Part shown: piece after piece, positions 35,647 to 48,987 of the stretch
Position numbering within the stretch: the first letter of the stretch is position 1
Layout: each line of letters opens with the position of its first letter
Origin: Boswellia sacra
Lineage: Eukaryota; Streptophyta; Magnoliopsida; Sapindales; Burseraceae
Reading direction: 5' to 3'
Assembly: GCA_013180625.2 (NCBI GenBank)
Contig: SNVD02013269.1
Span: forward strand, 558,001-622,000
DNA length: 64,000 bases
Made by a program: the position numbers and the translations under genes
The notes under the pieces: model-generated
Told to the model about the DNA's origin: nothing
Database searches by the model: none
Seen by the model: the letters and a program-made list of their open reading frames with translations, nothing else

Positions 35647-38600
35647 ATGGCGGAGCCGGAGAGGGATACAGAGCAAGCATCGATGAATCATCGACCACTT
35701 GAACACGACTCCATTCCTTCTGGCGGCGCCAACACTATCTGGGCGGACGTCTCTCCTCTCCTCGAAGCCGCTTGTCAAGGTCCATTTTCCCTCAGTTGTA
35801 CAATTCACTTCTGTTTGGCTCACCATAATTAAAAAAATAATAAATAAGAAATAAATGAATTGATTCAACTCAATTGAACTTGGCTTAGTTGAGTAAAGGT
35901 TTCTCCTTTACGATATTTAAGGTATTGCTTTATATTAATCTGTCGTTTGGTTGATTCAAAATGTTAGCTTTTGTTTGCTTTCCAAGTCTGATTGGATTGT
36001 ATTTTCCCTTCTCATGTATGAAAGTTTGTTTTATTAACAAAATGAAGAGCTGTGTAGCTAGTTTATATTGATTGTGGCCCTCAATTTTGTTATTTCATTT
36101 CCTAATTGTAATCTGTGGATGTGGATTGCAGAACTTCGAGATGGTGAACTTATTCATGGAGATAATTTTAATCTTTTTGCTGCTATGTCTGCATTAGAGG
36201 TATTATTGCTACATAGTTTCAAAATCATTAGCAAATTTGACATTTTGTGTTTTATTAATTAATTTTTTATTGTTTTGTTGGTAGGACATAGTTTGATGCT
36301 ATCCTGACTAGTGTGTTTGTTATTTTAATCAGATAATGGACCCAAAGATGGACTCCGGTATTGTGTGTAAATACTATTCCCTTGATGAGGCAATTGAAAA
36401 GGGTGCTGCTCCAGTTCCTATTAGTGTTGATAAAACTATTGACGTGCAATGCACCATTGATATCATGGATCATCTTCTGGCATGTGAGGTATCTTCTGCA
36501 TCTTTTTTTTTTTCCTCATTATTGCTTTACCATTGTAACTTAGAAATGGCTATAAGTGACTCTTGTTATAACACATGTTAAACGTAGCTGTCAATTATTC
36601 GTCTTTTTACTAATAATACATGGTAAGAAATTTGTAGTAGTCTTCTTCCTTTGCAACATTGTCTATCAGAAGAAATGGAATTTTCTGTAAATTATTTACA
36701 GATTTGAATTATTTAGTGTCTTTTTTTCCTGGAGTGATATTTTTCTCAAGGAGATTTACAAAAATGTTCTCTGTGTGTGTGAAATTTTTTGACAAATAAA
36801 TCATTTATGTGTTTTTATCTATCTGAGTTTAATATCTATGACTGCTTCTGTAATGGAGCCAACCTTTTAAGAACTTAAGCTTTTGGGTTGGATTTTCTAA
36901 TATGTCATCAGAACCTAACTTTTCAAGTATGTTCTTGGCTTTTTTTTTTTTTTGGTTATTCCTGTCTGTTACTTTTTCAAGTAAACATGCAAGACCAATT
37001 TGATTTATTTTGTGTTGAGTTTGCATATGGGGGAGAGATTTTTTGGGCTTACTTTTAATTTTTCTTTTTAATAGTCTGGCTGGTCCTCTTCCTAATAGCT
37101 TAGATTTTGGGTTGCATGTTTCTAATATTGTTTCTATTTTTCGTTCTAAATTGGAAACTTTCATGCAGGCAACATGGCACAATGGTCATTCGTTGGCACA
37201 AACTGTCTTTTCATGCATCTATCTTCTAAGGCCTGATAGGATATCTTCACATGCCTTATTGCATTCTTATTGCAGAGTCATACGTGCGACCTGCAAGGCA
37301 GTTGTTTCAGTTGTCTCAGATGCACGCACACATGAAGTAAAGTACTCCAACAGCTCTTCACATCTCTTTTCTATTTTATCACCACAAATTTGTGTTTTTA
37401 AATATTTCCCCCTTTTTCCTTTGTTTTCAGTGAATTATTGCTTTGAAGCTTCCACCTTGTTCTAAACCTAGATTAACTAGATTATTTTTCTACTTCTGGA
37501 ATTGTAAAGATAACCTGTCAAATATAAGCAATTTTGTTTGTTGATATAAAGGTTCATAGGCAGTGTCAGGGGTTTAGGTAAAAAAATTAATAAATAAATA
37601 AAGTTAAAGTTGCTTTAGGATGTTTTGGATAATTGATAATCTAGTTGCTAAATAGTTGTTACATGATTATGGTAAAAAGGTTTCATTAACTGTGACAATT
37701 GCTATTGTCATGAAATTATGTTTCTTGTTCAATTTTGGTCTTTAATGTCTCTGTGCCAGGAAGAGGATCTCTTTACAATGACATATGGTCTTCCTTTGAA
37801 TGGTGATGGAGATGACAAGTGCTTACCGATGATAAATGCTGTTGAAGAAACTATTTCTCGCCAATTACGTGCTTGTAAAGCCCCATCATCAAAAAGAAGA
37901 GTTTCAGAGGGTAGTTGTCTAATTAACTTGCTTGAGATACTCTTAATTCTTCTTTCCTGGAAGGAGTTACGTTGAAGGATAAAAATGGGTTTTGATAGGA
38001 TTTGGCATGGTGACTAAGAGTGAAAAATAGTTTTGTGTTAATGATTGAGGTGGTGATGCATCAACAAGTCACTCGCTGTCATAAGATCCAGTTTTCTGGA
38101 TGTATTTTCATGTATGTTCTCTCTTGAGCAAAAAACACTATGTGTCTGCTTAAACCAGCTAGACTCTTTTATTCTCAGGGAAGAAAGCTATATCAGTGCT
38201 GTGGCATTAAATTGACGTTGTCTATTCTATGACAGCAGTCATTCAAAAATTTTGAGATTGAGTCTGAAACTGCATGGCTTATTGCATATTAACAAGCCAT
38301 AAAACTTCGAATAGTTGATAATGCTATATGCATGGTTTGGCACAGATTCATGAAATAGTTCCACCATCTAAATTATACTGAAATAAATCAGAATTTACAC
38401 GCAATTACAACATGAAAATTGGACTTTAAGCTAGAAACCGAAGATTTCTGATGTTAGTACAAATGTTTATGTCTTTCGTTCAAGGCATTGAAATTATGCA
38501 GCTTATGACCCTAACTATAGAGCATAATTATATGAATTGCTATTTGCATTGTTTTGCTCAACTAATTTGTTATTATATGGTGGTTTTCCCTTTGAAAGTT

Positions 38601-41600
38601 TATTTCTGGATCTATTGAGTGATAGAGGCTTTTCTGATGGCTTTTGAAATTCTTCGAATTTAAGAAAAAATAGGAAAAGAAAAACAATACTTTCATAGGA
38701 TTGGAATCTTGTAGCAGTTCGTTGTTAAAAAGTGAGTATTGGGAAAATAATTTTATTTCCTCATTTCTTATACCATATATTTGCATTTTAGTTCAGTTTT
38801 GTTGAATTTATCCAAAACCTTAGGTTTTCCTCACGTCCGAAGTACAAAAGGCTGTTTTAACATGCATTTAGAATTTCTCCAAGTCAGAACTAGCTCAGTT
38901 ACATATTTGCACCATCACAATTTCTGAATGCTGCCAGTTAGGATGTATTAATACTCTAGTTGATTGATATTGTAGCTAATCTGATGCAGATATAGAGCCA
39001 TTACAAGATAATCTTGATTTGGAAGAGGGCTTCTGCAGAGCTTTGTTATGCCGCATACGCTTTCGTAAGGTCTTACCCTGTGTAAACTCTTTTTATAGGT
39101 GCTATGAACAAGATAAAATCTTTCCCTTTTTTATTTTTGCATTTGTCCGTATTTATGGGCTTTCGGTTGGGTTTATGTTTCTATTGTGATCTTAATCTGA
39201 TGGAAGGTTGGAGTGTAGGTCCTTTTTGTTGTATGCTCAAATTTGTATCGAGATATACATTCTTTTACTTGACATGTTTGACAGTGTATAATTTTCATGT
39301 ACTTTGTTACTCTTGAGCTTTTATTTGAAGCTAGGTGGTTAAATGGATGCCTTTTTGAGATGTTAACAATTTTCTCTTATTTTCAACTTGATGCTGGTCT
39401 GTATATTACAACCATGAACGCTATCTTAGGTTTCTGATACATGGCCTTTGGATAGTTAAAAAGTTCTCTGATGTTTCTTAAGGTTCCAATTGTGGTTGTG
39501 CAAGTGACGCTACTCTGTCAACAATATAAGATTCTCAGAGTAAAATTTTGTTTTCCCTGATTGATTTGTGCTATTAATCGAGGGTCCTTCCTGGCACTCA
39601 AGTTGTTGGTAGTTTGAAATTTATGGAACTGAAGTGATTTAAGTTATGTTGGTAATCCCTTTCTTAAATAATAATAAAACTAATAGGCTTTTGTAGTGAC
39701 ACAAAGTTTGCCACATGCTATTATAATTTTACAATCTATTATTATTCCTTTAATTATCTCTCTCTCTCTCTCCCTATTATCAAATTAGTCTATATTCGTC
39801 CGGGTCTCATCCAATAGAAGTACAATTCTAGCATTAAGTATGAATAATTCTATTATTTCTTGCCTTAGATTCCTGGTCTTCTCCTAATCAGAGAGATACT
39901 TTTTACAATTGCTTTCAGCAAATTTGTTTGCCAAGGAATCATTATTCTTGGTGTTTTCTTATAGAATCTATGTGGTTGTTTTGTGGTATTATGTATCTAT
40001 TTTATGACTACTTTTTTTTATGGTCTTAGCCGTTCAATACTTTTATCTATTGTAATAGCATTATAAATACCATATCTTCATTTTCTTTCAGCACTTTTTC
40101 CACGCTCTTGCATGTATGAGACGACCTCAAGGAAGAGGTTTGGAGTTGGCAAGAAAACATATAGCTTCCTGCATATCAGAGCTTGAATCTATTCTAAAAT
40201 CAGCAGATTTCCTTAGGTCTGGTGCTTGTGAAATTTCTGAAGATGGTATAGAAGATAAAACAACTGCTTCTGGCCGTCCTCCAATTGGATTTGATGCAAG
40301 TTTAAATAGTAGATTATCTGCTCCCACTCCACCACGTGCAATAAAAATTCTTAGTTGGAAAGTGGTGAGTTTAAAGCCTTCAACCATTGTATATCTGCTA
40401 ATATAGGTTCAATTTTATAATGTTTATCTCTGTTCTGCTAGGCTGTCAAATATTTTCTGAAACTTCTTCACGATCTAGATGTTATATGTTCCTACTCCTT
40501 AGACCCTCAATTAGAAGGTGTTCTGCGCTTTATGGTTCAGTTTCAGAAGTCTCAACCTGATTTAGTTGCACGAGCCCATCTTCAGGTTGGATTCTACTTT
40601 GCTGATTCTGGCTTTAATTTTGCAATTTAATAAGCTCTTCATTTTGCTATGCGACCATTTTAGATTTTTTTTTTTTCCACAAATCATTATTGGGCTGATG
40701 AATCTCATATTTAGAATCAGAGACCAACTCTCTCTCTCTCTCTGTGTCTCTCTCTCTGTGTTTTGTGAGCATAGTAATTGAGTGGTTGAGAGTAGAAATA
40801 ATATATTTCTATATGGTGAGGAGAGAGATTTCTCGTACCATGTGATGTTGGCATTAAGTAATTTCTTCTAGAAAGTGACAAATGCATTTCCATTTCCTTG
40901 ATGTCCCTCATTGTAATTGCTCTTTGGATTTTAATATATTCTTATTTCTAAAGGGTGAGGTCACAGTGGATCCTCATCACCCCACCTCCTCTTGCCATAA
41001 TCAGGATATATTTATAAATTAAAAGAACAAGGAAAAATGGTTAACTGACTAAGTTAAAAAAGATAAATTCATAAGATTTATCTTTTTTGCATGCAACTTA
41101 TCTTTTTCAGTTGACTAAGTTAAATGTCTTGTTATTTAGGGAAAATATAAAAAAGTAATTTTTCACCTGAAGGTAATTGAGAGATTCATTTTTTACCATA
41201 TGGAGCCTAGAGTTAAAGTTTTAACTTGGAAGACGTGGTAACATAAAACCGGGGCATCAAGGTATTAGTTTGCTTTGCATTGAAGAAAAGGGTTTGGATG
41301 TATTGTTTAGCATAGTAGGAAGAAGGATTAAGATATTGAATTAGTCATTTTGGCTAGTCACTGCCCACTACAAAATTTTATTGTCAGAATATTTCTAAGT
41401 GTGTGCCTAGTGGTTCTCACTGTAGAGTTTAGGTTTCTAATGTTGTTTGGTCTATCCTTTTTTCCTTGTATGAGATTCCTACTGATAGTTCTTTGTCATC
41501 AGTCATATTTTTGGATTCTCAATGCTGCCAACTTGTGAACAGCTTCTACTGGTTCAGGATGGGAAGCTCTATGGACGGGACCCTATCTTTGCTGTGATTG

Positions 41601-44600
41601 TTAAAGCTGCAGCATTGCCTGAAGTCACCAAGAACCATGATATCCAGAAGAATGAATATATTGTACAACTAGGACAGGTGAAGAATTGGTAACTTTTGGA
41701 ATTCGTTGGTCTTTTTATTTTATTGAGCTGTTTAGTTTGCTTGCCTCAATTTGAAAATTCCATTTTTCAAACCTGGTGGGGCTCACTTGTAAATAGCTAA
41801 AACCTCAAGGGAGATCAATTGAAATAACCTTTTGCCTTGGATTATAGTTCAGTCAAAACATAGCACCATAAGAGCCACTTGTTTCTGTCACCTGTGCCAT
41901 ATAGTAGGGAAAACTTTACCATTGTTATGTGTTCTGGCATGTGACACTTCAACTAATATGCTTTTATCGTTATTATACAATGCAGCTAGTGATCAATATG
42001 CTCAAAATTCTTTGTACAAATGCCGCGTGGCAGAGGCGGAAGCTTGGGAAAATTTTACAAGATTGGCGTGTTATCTTTGTACAGGTTTATATTTAACTTG
42101 ATTTTACTTTTTATGTAAATTATATCGTTGATGTTTATTCTCTTGAAACTCATTTGATGATAATTTGTCTGTTGTCTCCTCTTATTTTTTTGTGCTTTTT
42201 CTTTCTTTTTTTCATTTTAATCTTCATGACATGTTTTTATACTATGATGAGTTAGTTGAATGCTGACTAATCCTGTACATACATTTCCTATGCTGAAAAT
42301 CATGATTAAATGGTCGTAAAGGATGCTATCTTATTCCATCTATTATTAAAATACTAGAAGCTTACCAGTAATGAATTGAATAAAGATGCTAATACATAAT
42401 TCATCAGGGAAGTTGATACATAAACAGAAAAACCTTTGTTGTCCCCGGGAATTCCATTGCATAAGGTCTTGCCCAGTTTTTTCTTTTGGGTATACATCAT
42501 TGTGTAGATTAATGATGCTTCATTTTTGGAAGAATCTTCATGAACAAAAGACTTTTTATAACCCTAGCGCTTCTATAGTTTATGTCTTCTATCATATGGT
42601 TTCTTCTTTTGTTGGTTTTCCTTATTGTTATTATTATTTTTCAATTGTATATTCTTTAAATTATGAATTTCAATATAACCTCAATGAGAAGTGAGATGAC
42701 CTGGGCTTGTCCTCCGTTGATCCTTTAATTGGAGTAACCTAATAGTAGTTTTATGACTAGGTCTTAAATTTTATTTTCTCAACAGCATTCTCCACTGGTG
42801 TGCTCATGTTCTTGAATCTTTTGTTAACAGGTAGAGCTGGCTTTTAGAAATGAATTTGGAGAAGTCTCAACCATTTTGGATGATGAGGTACAGGGCTCTT
42901 TGTTAGAATTTTCATTATATTGTTTTTTACGGTTTGCTTCTAATGTCTACATGTGAGTGTGGAAAAGATGTTAGGCTGAGTACGCATGCAAATGACGAGG
43001 CTAATTGAGATATCTAATCGTGCTATAAAGCAAAGGTATTATGTATAGTATGCAGTGGGAAGACAGAAAAAAGAACTAAAAAGAAAAGGTGGAGGATAAA
43101 TATATAATTTGTTGGACCAATCTTTTGTATTTTTGTTTTCTTTTAGTAAACTCCCTGTAGGTGTCACCTTGGCACTTGGAAGTTCTATTAAAGTAGTAGT
43201 AATAATTGATATAATGTCAGAAGATTTTTTTTTTTTTTTTGTGGGGTGGTGGGGGGAGGGGGCAGGGGCGCGCACGGGGTGGTGGGGGGAAATAAGTAGA
43301 AAATGATAACTAGTATTTCTGAACTTTGTGATTTACGCTTTATAGTTCTCAATATCTCCCCCAAACTTGACACACTAATGCTAGTATGTGTTGTATATCC
43401 ATCTGATAGATTGGGTGTGGGGGGATTTTTTTGGTCGTTTATACACGATCTCTGACATAGAACAAAGTAGCAGGATAGGAGCAAGTGAGTCATATCCTCC
43501 AGTTTATTGGTGTCTGCTTTTCTGGTAAACTTATTTCCGCTTATTAAGTGCCTTGAAACCTTGACCTTTTTGTCAATAGAATCCATGCTATACCACAATT
43601 TATCTGGTTTTGCAGAATATATGTGTCAAAATATACAGGCACATTCTAAATTGGGTAGAGGAGCAAACTTACTGGATAGCTTATCGTTTCCTCATACTGG
43701 GGTTCGAATTGGACCTGTATTCACCCAGTGAATACTGCATGGTGTATTGGTACATGTATGTTGTTTTAATAAAGCTTGCGGAGAAAACTCATTTAAGGAT
43801 GTCAGTGAGCAATGGTACTGGTAAGTTTGTTACTGTACCATTCTTGATTTTGTTTGAGTTTTGATTTATTTAGTTGTACTGATGAATTCAAGTGTAATTG
43901 ATCAAATTCCCTATTAATTCGAATGAGCATGCTCTGGCTCTTTGGATTTGCATTGGAGAGGATTAATACTTGGTCATTGACACTACTTTTGATTGGTTTC
44001 TGAATTTCCATTGATCAGTTAAGCGTAAGGGGAAGAAGAAAAAGGATTCCCCAAAGGAGGTGGCAAGGGAACCTCGAATCCCACCAGCAATCTTGTTTCT
44101 TCAGTGCCATATCTGTCTTGCTGAGGGGCTCACTATGGTAATTTATTGTCTTGAACATGGAAGTATTATCTCATCATCTCATATATGACCACTTCCAAAA
44201 CCATTTAAGATGCAACTTAAAATTTTGCTCCCGTGCCTCATCAAGATTTTTCAGTTTGGCAATCAGCTTGGACTTAATTTTTTGCCAATTGAAATGAGAA
44301 TCTTCTAATTTAGATGAAAAATTTTGTTTGTCACTCAAAATAGTGTTTTTACTTTAATACAGATGCTTGCTGCTTTGAGGAACGAACTCAATGTCTTACA
44401 GGGTTCAAGCCCTTTCAATACTGAGCGTGAGGTAAAGTCTGCCTTAACCTGCTTGCTTCACTACTTTCATTACTATTATAATTTGGTGCATAGTCTATAA
44501 ACTTATAATATTTCATATGTTTGTTCCCTCCAGAGATTCATTCAGCATTTTGAGCTATTACAAAAAGCTTGTGTTCCTGATCAAATCTCATACCCATCAT

Positions 44601-44962
44601 TTAAGGAATCGACTACGTATGCTCGCTTTTCTGTGAGTATCCTATGGCACTTTATCTTTTACCCTTTATTTCTATGATTTTCTTTTGTAAAGACGGTTAC
44701 TAAATTATCACTTTCTGTCCAGACACTACTTATGTACAATTATTTCAAAGATGCTCAGCGGATTGCAAAGGAAATCAAGAGTAGTTTTTCCAATGACCCG
44801 GACAGATTGGCTGAACTTCGACGAATAGAGCAGGTTGCAGAGCACAATGGCGTAGCCCTAAACGTGATTTGCCGGGTAGGAGCTCTTGATCCCTCACTTA
44901 AGGTTACTTTTGAGTTCAGCCACCATCCTTATTTTGCTTCTGCCGTTGTTAAGAGATCTTGA
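35647..44962 (+). CDS. NAA35: NAA35/MAK10, NatC acetyltransferase auxiliary subunit
   Basis: Sixteen coding exons join in frame to 731 aa: 35647-35779, 36132-36199, 36333-36488, 37169-37336, 37760-37910, 38990-39069, 40092-40364, 40442-40585, 41543-41677, 41986-42084, 42831-42887, 43616-43820, 44019-44137, 44363-44431, 44534-44632, 44723-44962. The Mak10 family signature is clear: [30 protein letters not shown], then [14 protein letters not shown] [16 protein letters not shown]35 anchors the catalytic subunit NAA30 and small subunit NAA38 to the ribosome, where NatC acetylates N-terminal Met followed by hydrophobic residues. The length matches plant homologs (Arabidopsis MAK10, about 725 aa). 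All introns inspected are GT-AG. A Lys-rich stretch ([11 protein letters not shown]) starts exon 13. The start is the first ATG of the open exon. A polyadenylation signal AATAAA is at 45104-45109. Confidence 0.95.
41056..41088. repeat. Perfect 13-bp stem inverted repeat in NAA35 intron 8
   Basis: AAAAAAGATAAAT at 41056-41068 is the exact reverse complement of ATTTATCTTTTTT at 41076-41088, with a 7-base loop. Outside it, GACTAAGTTAA occurs directly repeated at about 41047 and 41114. Confidence 0.85.
43242..43290 (+). repeat. G-rich tract in NAA35 intron 11 (possible G-quadruplex)
   Basis: Immediately after a T tract, the coding strand has at least five runs of four or more G separated by short loops, for example GGGG, GGGGGG, GGGGG, GGGG, GGGG and GGGGGG. 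This satisfies the usual quadruplex pattern on the transcribed RNA and the coding DNA strand. Confidence 0.8.
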
Positions 44963-47900
44963 AGTTTTCTTCTATTGATCTCCCCAAATTTTGCAACACT
45001 ATATTATAGGTGAGGCATTTTGAGCCTTCCAGTGTAGAAATTGTAACTTTAGGAATTTTTTAAAGCAATCTTTTCAATTATTTGCATAATTATTGTAATT
45101 TACAATAAAATTAAGAATGAAAGTACATTTTTTTTTTTGGTGTGGTCTCTACTTCTATTTTTCATAAGAATTTCTTGAAGCACATAAATGATGCTGTCAC
45201 CAGTAGGTAATTTTCACTTACTTCCCTAAAGTTTAAAAAAAATAAAATTCATCTCCCTTAGGGTTTGACAAGTTTACAATTGTGTTTTGACACTTAAGAA
45301 AGGGTCTCAATCGTAACGGCCGCCTAAACTTTTGTTGTAAATGCTGCCAAACTCAAGTTGACTAGTCGATGTCCGGATATATTTATTTTTCTAAATTCAA
45401 AATTTGTGTATGTTTAACGAGTCATCAACTTAAATGGTTTACTATTATCCAATATAGAATGTTCTATTTCATTATCTTCTAAGAAGTCATTTTCATACAC
45501 AATAATCTTATTAGTAATATTATTCTTATAAATTATTAGTACAAATTTATTCATACAAATTAATGCGTTATTATTTAATTGGATGAGTGAATTTTAATTT
45601 TTAATTATATTAATTAATAAAGATGATGTATTAATCACTTAATAATGATAGAGTTCTAGTTAGCTTGTAAAAGTAGTATCGTTCTAACACTATTAAAATC
45701 TAAAGACATCTATGGATAATAGGTTTTCAATTTTTGACAATGGAGGATTTAATTATATTGTAGTTAAAATTGAAAACTAATTTAATAGAAATAATTTTTC
45801 AAATTTCAAATCGATCCACCCCCAAACCCACTCGGAGCTTTCAATCAACAAAATAATGATAAGCAAATTTCTCTCCTAGATAATAATCTTTGTAAAATTC
45901 AAGTTAAGAGAAAGATAATCTTCATGCTCAAAATAAAGTAGATTTTTTTTTATAATCTTAATTATGGTAAATGATGATGATGATTATCTCATGCCTCAAC
46001 AATTTAAAAGAAGGTTGGCGAATTGGATGATTAGGATTCCAATAAATAAGTTGTGTCGGCTTATCGCATCTTGCATCACTTTGTCTATGTCTATGTCCAT
46101 GTTGGCCTCCAAGTGATCATATTAGAAGAGACTTTTTAAACAATGTGGTCTATTTTAAAAAAACACTTAATTATAAATTAAGAACTTATTTATTTAATTA
46201 CTTATATATGGCTAATTGGACTCTTGAACTTACCCAAATGACTAGGGGTGCTTGTTCTGCCAATACAGCTTGTAGTCATTACATTAGATTGTGCATTCAT
46301 GTTAATACAATATTATAACACACTAATGTAGAATTAATTGTTGAAAAATAAACTCCACAAAATTGAACTTAGATTTTAAAAAATTTAAGAAATTATTTAT
46401 ATCTTCTTCAATTAATATTTAAAAGAAAAAAGCAGAAACAACACGTATCTAACGGACTTTAATTTAAGATTTTTATAATGATTTGTAACAGTATCTTATT
46501 AAATTTTAATATTTAAAAAATTAATGATGTTGAAGAATTTTAACAGTGTCTCAACTGTCAGTAAAGGCTGTGGAGTCCACAGCGATCGCCTTCTGTTCAC
46601 GGAAACATGGTACATAGCCGACAACTCAGCAATCCAATCCAACTTTGTCTTTAAATACAAATTTGCCCCTGATTTTCTTCCCTGTTTTGTTTTCGTCCAA
46701 TTTTAAAATCAAGGGTACGATTGTCTGTCTTTTCAGGTGGCTTAATTACAGATAATGTAATGTACTCCTTCTGCCACCTTTCTTTGACCATAAATGCCTT
46801 GTATTATCTCTTCTATATTACAAATAATAATAATTATTAATAATTTAAAGTTTGTTTTTTCCTCAGTAGAAAAAATATAAAATTAAACTAATTTAACCAT
46901 TTTATCCTTTTCCATCGATCGCAAAATCCTAAAAATAGCATTTAATTTTTCTATAATTTTATAATTTTAGAAAAGCGGGAGTTTGTGTGGATGGTGGAAA
47001 TGGCAATCATTAAGCGGGGATTAAAGGAAGTGGACCCTTCGCTCATTCTTCAACAGAAAACTAGAGTAGACAGACTGAATTTGTAAAAATTGAAAATTGG
47101 AAGGGTGTCACTGGCACGAAAAATGAATTGTTGGACCACAGAAAAGAATGGATGATCAACCTTCAACCAAAAAAACAAAAGTGGAGTGCTCTTAAAGGAA
47201 GTTGAAATTACGTAATCAAACAAAATTCCATTCAATTTTCATACAACCGACAACTCATTGCCTTCTTTTTAACCCTAACCAATACCAACCCCTCTTTTGA
47301 CTTCACATTTTCTCTCTTCTCTTCGATGAGATCCAACTACTTAACTTCATTCATTGAATCAATTATTATTATTATTCTTGTTTTTATGGACCAAATATGG
47401 CCATGTACGGGAATATTTCATTGATTTTCCAAAAGGGCATTTCTAATAGTTACCTTCCGAAAAAATAAATTTAAGTAACCAAATTTAACCATGATTTTTT
47501 ACCGTTATACCCTTTAAATGAGAGAAGACAAATTACAAATATTCTTATGATTTTTTTTCTCTCTAATTTTGTTTCGTGTGTATCTCTTTTTTCTTGATTG
47601 GATAAGTACAATTAGAAAAAGGGTTATAGAACGAATGTTTTTAATATTATTCACATTATAAATTTAGGCCACTAATAAGTCAACTGTACTAATCCATATT
47701 TAGGCGAAAATCTAATTTTAAATGTGATTAATCTCAAGGGGTGGTTAATAAGCATAAAGTTACTATCTTATTAAAGGAATGTTTATCATGTCATTAGTTG
47801 AAAATAAAGTTGATAAAGATAAAAATAGAGTTGTCTATTCCAAATCTTATCGTAAAACAAACTCTTCAACATGTAACACTTTTTTTTTTTAATCTCTTTA

Positions 47901-48492
47901 TTAATTTATTTTTTTCATAAGATGATAAACATATCATGTTGTTGATAACATCAATCTCGTAACATTGATATATCATATAAACTAGAGAGGTATGAGATGA
48001 GGGTAGAATTCGAATCCACACGAATAAATAAATAAATAAAAAGGGTAATTTATTTTATTTATGTAGAAGAATCTTGAGGAGGTGGGGTTGGGGAGGGGCC
48101 AAAAGAGAATATAGAGAAAATGAGTTGGCAAAGAATGAAAGAAAAGAAGAAACGTGGACTGTAGAGAAGCAAAGACCAGAAAAACAAAAAAGAAATAATC
48201 AACAAATGGACAGTACCAACTCCTCCTTACAAAGCCGTATTCTGACACCACATTACAGAGAGATAATTCGAAATTTCAAATAAAATATTTTTATTTTTTT
48301 ATAATAATTATTAAATTATTAGTGCGAGACGCCGACGACCCAACCAAAGGCTGTGCACAACTCTCCTTTCTTCTTCTGCTTATTCTTCGACTTCTCTTTG
48401 GTCTCAGGCCACAACACAGCACACCGCAGCATACCCAACTCTTTTTAAATTACTTTCTTGTTGCGCTCTCTCCCCCTTCATTTCACCTCCTG
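44963..48492. other. Intergenic region NAA35 to PICALM1-like, with 5' UTR exon at its end
   Basis: The first 150 bases are the likely NAA35 3' UTR. The rest is AT-rich with no recognised gene; short frames at 46524-46706 and 47050-47235 show no family similarity. The last part, roughly 48330-48492, is pyrimidine-rich (CTTCTTCTGC, CTCTCTCCCCC) and probably the first, non-coding exon of the clathrin assembly gene. Its exact start is unknown. Confidence 0.5.
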
Positions 48493-48961
48493 GTAAGACC
48501 CCTTCTCTTTGATCTCACTTTCATCACTCTTCTCTATGTTTTAATCCACTTCTGGCTCGTTCTCTGCTGTTTTTGATTCGATCTTTTTGTTATAACTTGA
48601 AGCTCTTGTTGCTTTCTTTGAATTTTCAGCTTTTTTTTTTCTCTGCATTCAATACATGGAAGTTTGGTGTAGGTGGAAGTAAAAAAAAAAAAAATTTGAT
48701 TGTTTACTTTTTATTTTTGAAGTCCAATGAATGAGATTATGGGGGGTCATGGTTGATTTGAATCTGATTAGATCTTAAATGATGTAATATAAGCTATGGA
48801 TTATGAGCTTCAAGTGGGTGTTTTAATGGATTTTATTGAGGCTTTGATGAGCAGCTGAGCAAGTTTAAAATTTTACTGCAAAGAGTGAATGGAATTGCAT
48901 TCTTTTGTTTGAGAGGATTTCAGGTGTTAAATAACATCATTTAACAAATGGGTTATTGTAG
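48493..48961 (+). other. Probable 5' UTR intron of the PICALM1-like gene
   Basis: A strong donor (CTCCTG then GTAAGA) lies at 48492/48493, and an acceptor (TTATTGTAG) ends at 48961, 26 bases before the ATG at 48988. The interval is T-rich. Another acceptor ending at 48923 is possible. This is inferred from splice signals only. Confidence 0.5.
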
Positions 48962-48987
48962 GATTTTGTGATTGAGAGGGAGAGAGA

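Noticed and set aside
41365..41382. CACTACAAAATTTT as a possible CACTA left end in NAA35 intron 8
   Set aside because: It lacks the AGAAA extension and no right end or target duplication follows within the intron.
43039..43598. Minus-strand frames of up to 136 codons in NAA35 intron 11
   Set aside because: They run through the G-rich tract (Pro-rich when read in reverse) and lie inside an intron.
48322..48576. 84-codon frame upstream of the PICALM1-like gene
   Set aside because: It spans the probable 5' UTR exon and its donor site; leucine-rich because the leader is pyrimidine-rich.
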